Shown: positions 44,486 to 53,459, numbered from the stretch's first letter. The stretch: 64,000 nucleotides of DNA from Providencia rettgeri (GCF_013702265.1 NZ_CP059348.1:992001-1056000), one strand, 5' to 3'. Made by a program: numbers and translations. The notes: generated by a model not told the origin, from the letters alone.

Positions 44486-45952
44486 TTACACACCCCAGCG
44501 TGGGATGTTGTGGTCGCCGTAGGAGATACAAACGTTCTTCATTTCGGCGAAGACTTCGAAGCTATACTCGCCGCCTTCACGGCCGACGCCGGAGGCTTTT
44601 ACGCCGCCGAATGGTTGGCGTAAATCACGGACGTTTTGGGTGTTAACAAACACCATACCGGCTTCGATATTGCGAGAAAGACGCAGGATCTTGCTGACAT
44701 CTTGAGTCCAAATATAAGAAGCCAGACCGTACTCCACATCGTTCGCCATACGCAGACCATCTTCTTCGGCCTTGAATGGGATCAAACAAGCGACGGGTCC
44801 GAAGATCTCTTCTTGGGCCACACGCATCCGGTTGTCCACATCCGCCAGAACCGTTGGACGCAGGAAATGACCATTTTTCAGATGAGCCGGCAGATCCGTT
44901 GGTTTGTCTGGGCCACCCGCTAACAAGGTTGCACCTTCTTCCATACCAATACGGATATAACCAGACACTTTGTTCCAGTGCTGTTGACTGATCAGTGCGC
45001 CCACTTGGGTTTTCGGATCCGTTGGGTCGCCGACGATCAGGCGATTTGCACGCTCAGCAAAGCGTTTTACGAATTCTGGGTAAATGCTTTCTTGGATGAA
45101 AATACGTGAACCCGCAGTACAACGCTCGCCATTGATAGAGAAAATGGTGAACAGCGCGGCATCCATTGCACGTTCAATGTCGGCATCTTCAAAAATCAGA
45201 ACCGGAGATTTGCCGCCTAATTCCATTGAGTATTTTTTCAGACCCGCGTTTTGCATAATGGCGCGACCCGTTGCGGTGCCCCCTGTGAAGGAGACAGCGC
45301 GAACGTCATGGTGTTTCACCAGTGCATCACCTGCTGTAGCACCGTAACCTTGCACCACGTTCAGTACGCCCGCAGGGATACCCGCTTCAAGGGCTAATTC
45401 ACCTAAACGGTTTGCAGATAGTGGAGATAATTCAGACATTTTCAGAACCGCGGTGTTACCTAGCGCTAAACATGGTGCAGTTTTCCATGTCGCGGTCATA
45501 AATGGCACGTTCCACGGAGAAATTAACCCGCACACACCCACTGGCTGGATCAGGGTGTAGTTCATCATTTTGTCGTCAACCGGATAGGTGCGACCGTTCA
45601 TTTGCTGGCAAATTTCAGCAAAGAATTCAAAGTTATGTGACGCGCGAGGGATCAACACGTTTTTAGTTTGATGGATAGGTAAACCGGTATCGTTAGTTTC
45701 CATCTCAGCAATTTGAGGAACGTTTTCGTCGATCAGCTCACCTAAGCGGCGCATTAAGCGTGCGCGCTCTTTCATTGGCGTGTTTGCCCACTTAGGGAAG
45801 GCTTCTTTTGCAGCAGCAACCGCTTGGTTGATCTCGTCTTGGCCGCCGGATGCCACTTCCGCTAATACTTCACCCGTTGCTGGGTTAGTGGTTTCGAAAT
45901 ACTCTTTGCTTTCAACGTTTTTACCGTTGATCCAATGGTTAATCTTAGTCAT
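44486..45952 (-). CDS. hpaE: 5-carboxymethyl-2-hydroxymuconate semialdehyde dehydrogenase
   Basis: NAD-dependent aldehyde dehydrogenase (488 residues, as in E. coli HpaE) acting on the ring-cleavage product. Seen: LISPWNVPFMTATWK, GGTATGRAIM, MELGGKSPVLIFEDAD (Glu base) and catalytic Cys in NGERCTAGSRIF. The ATG at 45952 overlaps the hpaG2 stop (TGATG) and has GAGGAG eight bases upstream; a GTG one codon earlier is less likely. Coupled translation with hpaG2 is expected. Confidence 0.96.
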   Translation of the reverse strand: MTKINHWINGKNVESKEYFETTNPATGEVLAEVASGGQDEINQAVAAAKEAFPKWANTPMKERARLMRRLGELIDENVPQIAEMETNDTGLPIHQTKNVLIPRASHNFEFFAEICQQMNGRTYPVDDKMMNYTLIQPVGVCGLISPWNVPFMTATWKTAPCLALGNTAVLKMSELSPLSANRLGELALEAGIPAGVLNVVQGYGATAGDALVKHHDVRAVSFTGGTATGRAIMQNAGLKKYSMELGGKSPVLIFEDADIERAMDAALFTIFSINGERCTAGSRIFIQESIYPEFVKRFAERANRLIVGDPTDPKTQVGALISQQHWNKVSGYIRIGMEEGATLLAGGPDKPTDLPAHLKNGHFLRPTVLADVDNRMRVAQEEIFGPVACLIPFKAEEDGLRMANDVEYGLASYIWTQDVSKILRLSRNIEAGMVFVNTQNVRDLRQPFGGVKASGVGREGGEYSFEVFAEMKNVCISYGDHNIPRWGV

Positions 45953-46719
45953 CACACTCGCTCCTCATACTCTTTTTCGCTGATAATGGTATTGATCAGC
46001 CTGCCCACACCTTCAACTTCAACGATCACTTCATCACCCGGAACCACATCGGACAGCCCTTTTGGCGTGCCCGTTGCGATCATGTCGCCCGGTTGCAGTG
46101 TCATAAAGTCACTCAGGTAGGCAATTAAAAATGGGATATTAAAAATCAGATCCGCGGTGGTGCCTTTTTGACGCAATTCACCATTAACGTAGGTGTACAG
46201 TGCGAGGTTGTGTGGATCTTTAATATCTGACTTGTCTACCATCCATGGGCCGATTGGCGTCAACGTATCGCGGCTTTTTACGCGCAGGTTTGGACGGTAG
46301 TAATTCTCTAAATAGTCACGGATCGCGTAGTCGTTACATACGGTGTAGCCTGCGACGTAATCCATGGCATCTTCTTGAGAAACTTTGTGCGCCGCTTTGC
46401 CAATAATCACGACCAGCTCAGACTCATAGTGCATGTATTCAACATTGTCTGGGCGAACGGAGACTTGGCGGTGACCTGTTAAGCTGTTTTCTGCTTTGAT
46501 AAAAATCAGTGGCTCTTCAGGTGGCTTAAATTCTAATTCAGTGGCGTGGTCGGCATAGTTCAGACCTAACGCGAATAAAGTACCTTGTGCAGGTGGTAGC
46601 CATTCAACATCAGCGCTATCGCCAGCAATTACGTTGCCGTTTGGCAGCTTGATGGCTTCGTCGTCACCGACAGTGACGGAATATTCAGTGCCTTGATAAC
46701 GAATTTTTGCGTGTTTCAT
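45952..46719 (-). CDS. hpaG2: Homoprotocatechuate pathway decarboxylase/isomerase, C-terminal half (HpaG2)
   Basis: FAH-family enzyme of 255 residues, corresponding to the C-terminal half of the fused E. coli HpaG (~430 residues). Seen: LFALGLNYADHATELEFKPPEEPLIFIKA, HYESELVVIIGKAA, YTVCNDYAIRDYLENYYRPNL and ATGTPKGLSDVVPGDEVIVEVEG, nearly identical to HpaG. It has its own ~40-residue N-terminal extension, start codon and AGGAGG site, so it is a genuine separate subunit. TC separates its ATG from the hpaG1 stop, in a different frame. Decarboxylation and isomerisation of the carboxylated muconate intermediates is the family role. Confidence 0.93.
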   Translation of the reverse strand: MKHAKIRYQGTEYSVTVGDDEAIKLPNGNVIAGDSADVEWLPPAQGTLFALGLNYADHATELEFKPPEEPLIFIKAENSLTGHRQVSVRPDNVEYMHYESELVVIIGKAAHKVSQEDAMDYVAGYTVCNDYAIRDYLENYYRPNLRVKSRDTLTPIGPWMVDKSDIKDPHNLALYTYVNGELRQKGTTADLIFNIPFLIAYLSDFMTLQPGDMIATGTPKGLSDVVPGDEVIVEVEGVGRLINTIISEKEYEERV

Positions 46720-46721
46720 GA

Positions 46722-47351
46722 TTATTGTCCTCCTGCCGCAACAACGCTGTTCTTGAGGCTTGGGAAGCCAGCTGCTTGGATCTCAACGTGATCACCCGGT
46801 TTGATGGTGACGCGTTTATGAGGAGTACCCAGTAAAATCACGTCCCCTTGTTTTAGGGTTGCAAAGTCGCTCAGTGCAGCCACTAATTCGCTTGCGCTAC
46901 GAACGAGATCCTTGGTTGACCATCTGTCCGCTTCTTGGCCGTTAATCAGTGTCACGATCTCAACTGGTGAAGATAATGACGTTTTCACTAACTCGCCGAT
47001 TGGGCAGAAAGTATCACGGCATTTTGCTTTAATCGCAGGGCGGTAGAAGGTGTCTTCTGGCAGGCTAACTTCATTCGCCAGCGCAAAACCAGCAATAAAT
47101 TCCAGCGCATTCTGAGCGCTAACTTTGCGTGCATCTTTACCAATCACTAACGCCAGCGTTGCGCCACTTTGCACTTCTTCGCCAGCAGGATGCAGGATGT
47201 TATCCCCGGAATTAATGCGTGTATTACGCGGCTTAATAAACCACACAGGTGTTTTCGGTGGGGTTTTATAAGGGGCTTGCTGGAACGCCTCGAGCCAATG
47301 ATCAAGCTGGCTTTGATGGTTGAGGGCAACGGCAAAAACAGTGCCTTTCAT
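46722..47351 (-). CDS. hpaG1: Homoprotocatechuate pathway isomerase/decarboxylase, N-terminal half (HpaG1)
   Basis: FAH-family enzyme of 209 residues matching the N-terminal half of fused HpaG: MKGTVFAVALNHQSQLDHWL, PPKTPVWFIKPRNT, FYRPAIKAKCRDTFCPIGE and LLGTPHKRVTIKPGDHVEI. ATG at 47351 chosen because GGAG is eight bases upstream and MKGT aligns with HpaG; the TTG two codons earlier is not needed. First gene of the minus-strand hpa operon, directly downstream of a perfect palindrome that may be the HpaR operator. Confidence 0.93.
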   Translation of the reverse strand: MKGTVFAVALNHQSQLDHWLEAFQQAPYKTPPKTPVWFIKPRNTRINSGDNILHPAGEEVQSGATLALVIGKDARKVSAQNALEFIAGFALANEVSLPEDTFYRPAIKAKCRDTFCPIGELVKTSLSSPVEIVTLINGQEADRWSTKDLVRSASELVAALSDFATLKQGDVILLGTPHKRVTIKPGDHVEIQAAGFPSLKNSVVAAGGQ

Positions 47352-47387
47352 TGACAACTCCTTATTAAAGAGATCGATTCTGAGTAA

Positions 47388-47405
47388 TTATTAATATATT
47401 AATAA
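47388..47405. promoter_or_regulatory. Perfect 18-bp palindrome, candidate HpaR operator
   Basis: TTATTAATATATTAATAA, centred ~45 bp upstream of the hpaG1 ATG in the hpaR-hpaG1 divergent region. E. coli HpaR represses from a perfect palindrome at the hpaG promoter, so position and symmetry fit. AT-only composition makes chance less negligible. Confidence 0.6.
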
Positions 47406-47693
47406 AGTATTATTTTGTAATAAGCAATAGCTTTATGGAAATGTTAATTTTAATTGTGATCTTATTAACATAATAAAGGGGGGAATGTGTAACTGACTGT
47501 ATATAATGAATTTATTATTTTTTTAACTTTTAAAATTTTACAATATATTAACTTTGAATTTTTGATAAAATTTATTTACTCATTAATATTTTGGTGTTTT
47601 TCTTTGTGATTGTTAGTGCTGCATGCTACTCTTGCATTTAAGATAATTGAGTGTGTTGCAGTTACCCTATGATTTATTGCTAACCCTAAAGCG

Positions 47694-47754
47694 GCGTTAA
47701 AAACTGTAGTGTTAAAAAACAGCCGCATTAAAAATGGCAGCGTTAAAAATGGTA
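47694..47754. repeat. Four imperfect 15-16-bp tandem repeats upstream of hpaR
   Basis: Units of the form GCGTTAAAAATGGTA begin at 47694, 47709, 47725 and 47740. They lie ~75-135 bp before the hpaR start, where operator or activator arrays could sit. Confidence 0.7.
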
Positions 47755-47828
47755 ACCAGCACGGAGGCTGACTAACCCTCTGTCGTGGGTGTTTCATAAC
47801 TTTAAATAGCGTGGTGAGTTTTAAGCTT

Positions 47829-48281
47829 ATGCATGAATCATTGACAATTGCATTATTACAGGCGCGAGAGACCGCAATGGGCTTCTTTCGACCAATATTA
47901 AAGTCCTATAATTTGACCGAACAGCAATGGCGTATCATCCGCGTGCTAGCGGATAATCGCTCTATTGATTTTCATGAATTATCAGTGCAAACCTGTATTT
48001 TGCGTCCTAGCTTAACGGGGATTTTGACCCGTATGGAACGCGAAGGGCTTATTTTCCGTTTAAAGCCATTGAATGACCAACGTAAACTGTATGTCTCACT
48101 GACCCCAACAGGGCAAGAGTTGTATGACAAGGCGCGTCAGGAAGTTGAAGAGGGTTATCAAAAGATTGAACAGGCTTTCTCCCAAGAGAAGATGCAGCAA
48201 TTGACGGCGTTATTGGAAGAGTTGATTGCGCTGGAAAGCCCAGATTACAGTAGTATTATGGATAGAAGTAAAATCGCATAA
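47829..48281 (+). CDS. hpaR: MarR-family repressor of the hpa operon
   Basis: A 150-residue winged-helix regulator. MHESLTIALLQARETAMGFF and FHELSVQTCILRPSLTGILTRMEREGL (recognition helix and wing), then LKPLNDQRKLYVSLT closely match HpaR/HpcR, which represses the hpaGEDFHI promoter and is relieved by homoprotocatechuate-pathway aromatics. The ATG at 47829 matches the family start; the frame's GTG at 47811 adds six unconserved residues. Divergent from hpaG1, the conserved arrangement. Two ERIC copies follow. Confidence 0.95.
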   Translation: MHESLTIALLQARETAMGFFRPILKSYNLTEQQWRIIRVLADNRSIDFHELSVQTCILRPSLTGILTRMEREGLIFRLKPLNDQRKLYVSLTPTGQELYDKARQEVEEGYQKIEQAFSQEKMQQLTALLEELIALESPDYSSIMDRSKIA

Positions 48282-48286
48282 ATACT

Positions 48287-48408
48287 CGTCATACTTTGAA
48301 CCGCAGCGTTGTTGGTTGCGCTCAGCTACTCGGGTCACATACTTGTGTATGCTCCCCGAGATAGCTTCACTTACCGCCTAGCTGCAATTCAAATTATTTA
48401 GAGTATAG
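48287..48408. repeat. ERIC element (copy 3)
   Basis: CGTCATACTTTGAACCGCAG ... CACATACTTGTGTATGCTCC ... ATTATTTAGAGTATAG, immediately after the hpaR stop. First of a tandem pair with a 126-bp period. Confidence 0.9.
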
Positions 48409-48412
48409 CTTT

Positions 48413-48533
48413 TGTCATACTTTGAACCGCAGCGTTGTTGGTTGCGCTCAGCTACTTGGGTCACATACTTGTGTATGCTCCCCGAGATAGCTTCACTTAC
48501 TGCCTAGCTGCAATTCAAATTATTTAGAGTATG
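48413..48533. repeat. ERIC element (copy 4)
   Basis: Almost identical to copy 3 (a few C/T differences and a slightly different right edge), so the pair looks like a recent tandem duplication between convergent hpaR and betT. Confidence 0.9.
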
Positions 48534-48556
48534 CAATTGGGGCATATTTTTAGCGG

Positions 48557-50563
48557 TTACTTGCCGAGCAAGTGCAAGAAGTGAATATGCTTTTCATACT
48601 GGTCGAGGATGTCATGAATGATCTGCTCTTTCGCCCAGCCCATCACATCATAATCCTGCCCACCTTCTTTTAAGTGAATTTCCGCGCGATAGTATTTTTG
48701 CTCTTCACTGCGCTCTTCATCATTTTCTGTTCCCATACCAGCAAGGGCAAAGGCCGGCTGAATATAGTAACGTAGGCGAACTTCGTATAAAAAGTTCATA
48801 TCTTCGCCTAAATCCACCTCAAATCCGATCCTATCGTCTTTATCGGTATGGATATGGCAAACCGTCCCTTGCTTGGCGAGCTCCTCAGAAACCATCTCCA
48901 TGGATGGCTTCACTGACTCTTCCATAAAGCGTTTTACATGGGCACGTTTCGGGAAATAGACAATATTACGTAAGCGGCGCTGCCACGGAATCGGGTTACG
49001 GCTCGCAGTTGGGGCGATGGTAGCTAATTGCTGGCTATCACGTTTATAGGCATCCACGCGTAACGCTTTGAATAACCCATAAATGGAGACAAGCAGAACC
49101 GCGGCGAATGGCAAGGCGCTAGCGATGGTTAAGGTTTGCAGAGCTTGTAAGCCCCCCGCCAACAGCATGGTGATCGCTACCACGCCCATTAAGCCAGCCC
49201 AGAAAATACGTTGCCAAACTGGGGTATTTGAATCACCGCCAGAGGCGAGGGTATCGACCACCATGGCACCAGAGTCCGCAGAGGTGACAAAGAACACTAC
49301 CACCATCAGCATGGCGAAGAACGATAACACCGTAGAAAACGGGAAGTAGGTCAAAAATTCGAATAGCGCGAGAGAGACATCAGACTGCACGGTTTCCGCC
49401 AGTCGGGTTGCTCCTTGGTTTTTGATTAAATCAATGGCGGTATTACCAAAGAACGTCATCCACATCAGGGTAAAGCCCGCAGGAACAAACAGCACGCCAG
49501 TGACAAACTCACGAATGGTACGACCGCGAGAAATTCGGGCGATAAACATCCCAACAAACGGCGACCATGATAACCACCAACCCCAATACAGCAGCGTCCA
49601 GCCCCCTAACCAATCACTGGACTTCGGTTCGTAGGCATACAGATTAAACGTTTTGCTGACAATTTCAGAGAGATATCCCCCCGTGTTTTCCACAAAGGAT
49701 TTTAACAGTAAGACCGTCGGGCCTAAGATCACTATCAACAGTAAGAGCAGGAAGGCGAGACCGAGGTTCAGCTCAGATAGAATGCGGATCCCTTTATCTA
49801 ACCCAGAGACGACGGATAAGGTCGCAAGAGCCGTGAAGGTGATAATCAAACCGACTTGCACGGTCTCATTCACCGGTAAACCGAACAGATGGTTCATTCC
49901 GGCATTAACTTGCAGCACCCCAAAGCCAAGAGAGGTTGCGACACCAAACACGGTACCAACCACCGCAAACACATCCACTGCATGACCTAAAGGACCATAA
50001 ATTCGGTCACCAATAATGGGGTATAGGGCGGAACGCAGAGTGAGTGGTAAACCGTGGCGATAGCTGAAAAAGGCCAGAATTAAAGCGACAATGGCGTAGA
50101 TAGCCCAAGCGTGTAATCCCCAATGGAAGAACGTCAGGCGCATGGCTTCTTTGGCGGCTTCTACGGTTTGCGGATCCCCCACTGGTGGGTTGAGATAGTG
50201 CATGACAGGCTCGGCAACGCCGAAGAACATCAAGCCGATACCCATACCCGCTGAGAACAACATAGCAAACCAAGAGACATAGCTGAAGTTGGGTTGTGCG
50301 TGATCAGGACCTAATTTTATCTGTCCATAACGCGAGAGTCCCAGATAAGTCACACTCAACAAAATGATGGCTACAGCGAGAATGTAGAACCAACTGGCGT
50401 TGTTAAATAGGTTCTTTTGAAGATGACTTAGATGAGATTCTGCCATTTCAGGCATTAAGGCGGCAAAACCGACGATAAGCAGAATAATGATAGCCGAACT
50501 GTAAAACACAGGAGGGCTGATTTTGGTGCGTACTTTTTTGTTTTCAGTCACGTTTTGACTCAT
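48557..50563 (-). CDS. betT: BCCT-family choline/betaine transporter (BetT-like)
   Basis: A 668-residue, 12-helix betaine-choline-carnitine transporter, likely proton-driven choline import for osmoprotectant synthesis. Seen: helix start PPVFYSSAIIILLIVGF, glycine stretch AGMGIGLMFFGVAEPVMHY, and the BCCT signature LYWGWWLSWSPFVGMFIARISRGRT. The ~160-residue cytoplasmic C-terminal tail (from ~505) is the feature that separates BetT from CaiT and ProU-like BCCTs and is linked to osmotic regulation. betIBA are not adjacent. Substrate is by homology only. Confidence 0.9.
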   Translation of the reverse strand: MSQNVTENKKVRTKISPPVFYSSAIIILLIVGFAALMPEMAESHLSHLQKNLFNNASWFYILAVAIILLSVTYLGLSRYGQIKLGPDHAQPNFSYVSWFAMLFSAGMGIGLMFFGVAEPVMHYLNPPVGDPQTVEAAKEAMRLTFFHWGLHAWAIYAIVALILAFFSYRHGLPLTLRSALYPIIGDRIYGPLGHAVDVFAVVGTVFGVATSLGFGVLQVNAGMNHLFGLPVNETVQVGLIITFTALATLSVVSGLDKGIRILSELNLGLAFLLLLLIVILGPTVLLLKSFVENTGGYLSEIVSKTFNLYAYEPKSSDWLGGWTLLYWGWWLSWSPFVGMFIARISRGRTIREFVTGVLFVPAGFTLMWMTFFGNTAIDLIKNQGATRLAETVQSDVSLALFEFLTYFPFSTVLSFFAMLMVVVFFVTSADSGAMVVDTLASGGDSNTPVWQRIFWAGLMGVVAITMLLAGGLQALQTLTIASALPFAAVLLVSIYGLFKALRVDAYKRDSQQLATIAPTASRNPIPWQRRLRNIVYFPKRAHVKRFMEESVKPSMEMVSEELAKQGTVCHIHTDKDDRIGFEVDLGEDMNFLYEVRLRYYIQPAFALAGMGTENDEERSEEQKYYRAEIHLKEGGQDYDVMGWAKEQIIHDILDQYEKHIHFLHLLGK

Positions 50564-51030
50564 AACGACCTTCTTTAATTTTTATTTTATTTTTTGCATA
50601 CCAATATTAAGGGGGCATGCGGCGAGCTGTCCTTCTGAATGAAACAATAGGTTATTGCGAAAGGGTTTCCCTGTAGGAAACGAAATAGAAAGAACAATAA
50701 AATGGCTAAATTGTGGGCGTTGATAACGGTGATTTACGGCTGAATTATCAACAAAAATTGGTAAGTGGTGACCCCCTTTGAACCCTGTTATGAACAAAAA
50801 ACGAAAGGGTATACTGCCATGGTAGCCATCAATGATCAACCTAAGTGGGAAAATGAAAATAAATAAAGGGTGTAAATTTCATGTTATTTATCAATTCATT
50901 GTTTATTTATCTTACTGTATTTTGGTGTTATTTAGGGGAGTGTAACCAAATGAGCAAAAGAGATAATTATGTTGCTAAAAATAGCCTTAAAGCGGGCTAA
51001 ATAGCAAAATGAATTAATTTCAGTGCGCAT
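50564..51030. other. Intergenic region upstream of betT
   Basis: About 470 bp with no supported gene; it must hold the betT promoter. The part from ~50880 to 51000 is AT-rich. I see no strong operator palindrome. Confidence 0.5.
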
Positions 51031-51060
51031 AAAAAAAGCAGACAAGATCTGCCTGCTTTA
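51031..51060 (-). terminator. Terminator of the small lipoprotein gene
   Basis: AAAGCAG (51035) pairs with CTGCTTT (51053-51059); on the minus strand a run of seven T follows. Confidence 0.8.
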
Positions 51061-51088
51061 GAATGAAAAAAGGGGAAAATGCGATGAT

Positions 51089-51544
51089 TTATTTCTTCGC
51101 ATCATTCTCTGATTTTAACGCCTCAGTTTTGTCTTTAGCGTCAGTGGCAAGTTCGTCAGCCTTGTTAATGGCATCCGTTTTCATGTCTTGTGCTTTTTCT
51201 GAAAACTCACTGGACGCTTTGTCATACTGTTCTTTGAGTTTATCGGCGGAGTCAGATGCATCTTGTTTCAGCTCATCCGCTTTTTTCTCACCTTGGTCCG
51301 CTAACGCTTTGGCTTTGTCTGAGAGTTCAGATGTTTTGTCAGAAACATCGTTTTTCACATCTTGCGCAGTGGCTTTTGCGCTATCAGATAACTCCGTGGC
51401 TTTTTGCTCAGTCGCGTCTTTTAACTGAGTGGCTTTTTCTTCGACTTGTTGAACCGCGCTGTCTTTTTTTGATGAATCATCACAGCCAGCGACGAGAGTT
51501 AAAACGCCTGCAACAACAAGAGAAGAAATGATTTTATGTTTCAT
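51089..51544 (-). CDS. Small Ala/Lys/Asp-rich coiled lipoprotein
   Basis: A 151-residue lipoprotein: signal peptide with lipobox VAGC (Cys20), next residue Asp, which in E. coli-type sorting would retain it in the inner membrane. The mature part is one long amphipathic helix built of ~11-residue units (KATQLKDATEQ, KATELSDSAKA, KADELKQDASD, KADELATDAKD), like LEA proteins or apolipoproteins, with no Cys, Trp or Pro. A role in envelope or stress protection can be suspected from composition only. Good site (AAGGA). Monocistronic with its own terminator, upstream of betT. Confidence 0.8.
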   Translation of the reverse strand: MKHKIISSLVVAGVLTLVAGCDDSSKKDSAVQQVEEKATQLKDATEQKATELSDSAKATAQDVKNDVSDKTSELSDKAKALADQGEKKADELKQDASDSADKLKEQYDKASSEFSEKAQDMKTDAINKADELATDAKDKTEALKSENDAKK

Positions 51545-51678
51545 TATTAATTCCTTAACAGGTCATGTTAGAAAAATACTAATTAAACGGTAAATTCATT
51601 TGGGGCTAAAATACCGACATAGACAAATCAAAATGTAGCACATGAAATGGAAAAAGATCCATGTAGCGTCTGTAAAGA

Positions 51679-51708
51679 TGTGTGGGAAGGAGCTTGTGTG
51701 GGAAGGAG
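51679..51708. repeat. 14-bp direct repeat
   Basis: TGTGTGGGAAGGAG occurs twice with a 16-bp period in the gap between eptC and the lipoprotein gene. Confidence 0.6.
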
Positions 51709-51710
51709 AG

Positions 51711-51740
51711 AGCGCAAGTGAGTAAACACCCACTTGCGCT
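51711..51740 (-). terminator. Hairpin after eptC
   Basis: Perfect 10-bp stem AGCGCAAGTG / CACTTGCGCT, 10-nt loop, ten bases past the eptC stop. It lacks a strong T-run, so termination efficiency is uncertain. Confidence 0.55.
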
Positions 51741-51749
51741 GATTGAGGT

Positions 51750-53459
51750 TTATTTCTTTAAGTCATCATACAGCATCATGGATGCTTTATTTTCTGGGTC
51801 ACCAATCCAACGAGGTTGTGGTTGGTACTCAGTGTTAATCAGACTTTTTTGTGGCTCAAATCCGGTGTACTTCAGACCTGCCAAATCAGACCATGTATAG
51901 ATAAAATCCATATTGCTGTATGGGCGAGCGGTTTTATCTTTCAAGTCAAATTGATGAGTCTGTAACCATTCTGGCGACTGCCAGACTAAGAATGGTACGT
52001 TGTACATCACTTTGCTTGGCTTGCCTTCGCTACGACCTAACATTTCATGTGGTGGCGTGTCGTAAACATCTTCACCATGATCGGAGAAGAAGACTAAGAA
52101 GCCATTTTCTTTTGAAGAGTCGAAATCTTTGATCAGTGAAGAGACCACATAGTCATTGTAATGCTGAGCATTATCATAGGCATTGTAATCTTTAATTTGG
52201 TCGCCTTTTAAGTTGGTCGGCACTGGGCTATTGCTATCGGTGAAGATGGCTTTATCTTCAGGATAACGGAACTCATAGCGCATATGGGTACCAAGTAGGT
52301 GCACCACAATAAATTTCTTCTCAGCAGGATCGGCTAAGGCTTCTTTGAATGGGTCGAGCACCACGTCATCATAAATACGGGAGCTTTGCGCCATATCGTT
52401 GTTCAAATAATATTGCTTATCAGTTTGACGAGAGAACGCCGTTAACAGCGTATTTCGCTCAGTCATGGTTTGCTGATTGGTGATCCAGAACGTTTTAAAG
52501 CCAGCTTGTTTCATCATATTCATGATAGATGGGCGGGAATTAAACAGATCAGGCTCAGTTTCTGAAGCAAAGGTTAAAATTTGTTGTAACGCTTCGATGG
52601 TATAAGGGCGTGGCGTAACCACATCGTTAAAGACCGCCAAATTGTTTGGATACTGTTTTTCCAGTTGATCAAGCTCTGGCGTTGTTTGACGAGAATAACC
52701 ATACAAGCTCATTCTGTCGCGGCTGGTGGATTCACCAATCACCAACACAAACGTTCTTGGGGTGTTGCCATTGGCATCAACAAAATTTTCTAATGGTGGA
52801 ATTTTGCTGTTGTCGCGGATTAATTCTTCCATGTTTGCCAGTTGGTTCTTATACAGGAAGTAACCACTTACAAACTGCCATGGTGCGGCATACGCTAATT
52901 TACTGTTAACGTAGGAAACCACGTTTTCGAAAGGGCGCTGCTGTTTGATGGCTTTATTGTAGTAAGGCACACCAAATAGCACGATCAGAACGAGTGCGGA
53001 CACAATCACACGTCCAGGTACTGGCAACGTGACAGGTTTTAAACGTGTCCATAGGAAAATAGCGCCAAGGGTATAAGCCAAAATCACCGCAATCACTTTA
53101 AAGCTCAGATATTGGCGTAAGAATTCACCCGCTTCGTTGGTGTTGGTTTCGAACATCACAAACATCACGCTTTGGGATAATTGATGCCCATACACCACGA
53201 AATAAGCGAGAGCGACAACCGAGGATAGCCATAACACAATCCCGATTAAGCCTGCCACAAGTTTGATTTTTCGAGGGAAAAATAGCGCGGGAACTAGCCA
53301 AAGTGAGCTATAGAGTAAAGAGTCTCTTAACCCGATGGTGTTACTTTGTCCCGTAACAACCACATACAGCTGCAGTAAAGATGAGAAATACCAGAAAAAT
53401 ATTAACAGCCAGAACAAGGACATCCAGCTAAACTTTCCTGCTTTTATCGAATTAACCAT
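51750..53459 (-). CDS. eptC: Phosphoethanolamine transferase (EptC/CptA)
   Basis: Inner-membrane enzyme adding phosphoethanolamine to LPS core heptose in E. coli-type EptC (CptA). 569 residues: five membrane helices in the first ~190 residues, then a periplasmic sulfatase-like domain. Seen: FETNTNEAGEFLRQYLS, catalytic Thr in VLVIGESTSRDRMSLYGYSR, VHLLGTHMRYEFRYPE and metal-binding FSDHGEDVYDTPPHEMLG. The N-terminal similarity (IRDSLLYSSLWL) points to EptC rather than EptA or EptB. It is monocistronic and divergent from kch. It may affect cationic peptide resistance. Confidence 0.92.
   Translation of the reverse strand: MVNSIKAGKFSWMSLFWLLIFFWYFSSLLQLYVVVTGQSNTIGLRDSLLYSSLWLVPALFFPRKIKLVAGLIGIVLWLSSVVALAYFVVYGHQLSQSVMFVMFETNTNEAGEFLRQYLSFKVIAVILAYTLGAIFLWTRLKPVTLPVPGRVIVSALVLIVLFGVPYYNKAIKQQRPFENVVSYVNSKLAYAAPWQFVSGYFLYKNQLANMEELIRDNSKIPPLENFVDANGNTPRTFVLVIGESTSRDRMSLYGYSRQTTPELDQLEKQYPNNLAVFNDVVTPRPYTIEALQQILTFASETEPDLFNSRPSIMNMMKQAGFKTFWITNQQTMTERNTLLTAFSRQTDKQYYLNNDMAQSSRIYDDVVLDPFKEALADPAEKKFIVVHLLGTHMRYEFRYPEDKAIFTDSNSPVPTNLKGDQIKDYNAYDNAQHYNDYVVSSLIKDFDSSKENGFLVFFSDHGEDVYDTPPHEMLGRSEGKPSKVMYNVPFLVWQSPEWLQTHQFDLKDKTARPYSNMDFIYTWSDLAGLKYTGFEPQKSLINTEYQPQPRWIGDPENKASMMLYDDLKK

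Noticed and set aside
46715-46725. HpaG split as a sequencing frameshift
   Set aside because: HpaG2 has its own Shine-Dalgarno, start and an extra N-terminal segment not found in the fused protein's linker.
47576-47797. Minus-strand 73-codon frame between hpaG1 and hpaR
   Set aside because: It crosses the tandem repeat array, lacks a Shine-Dalgarno and has no recognisable domain.
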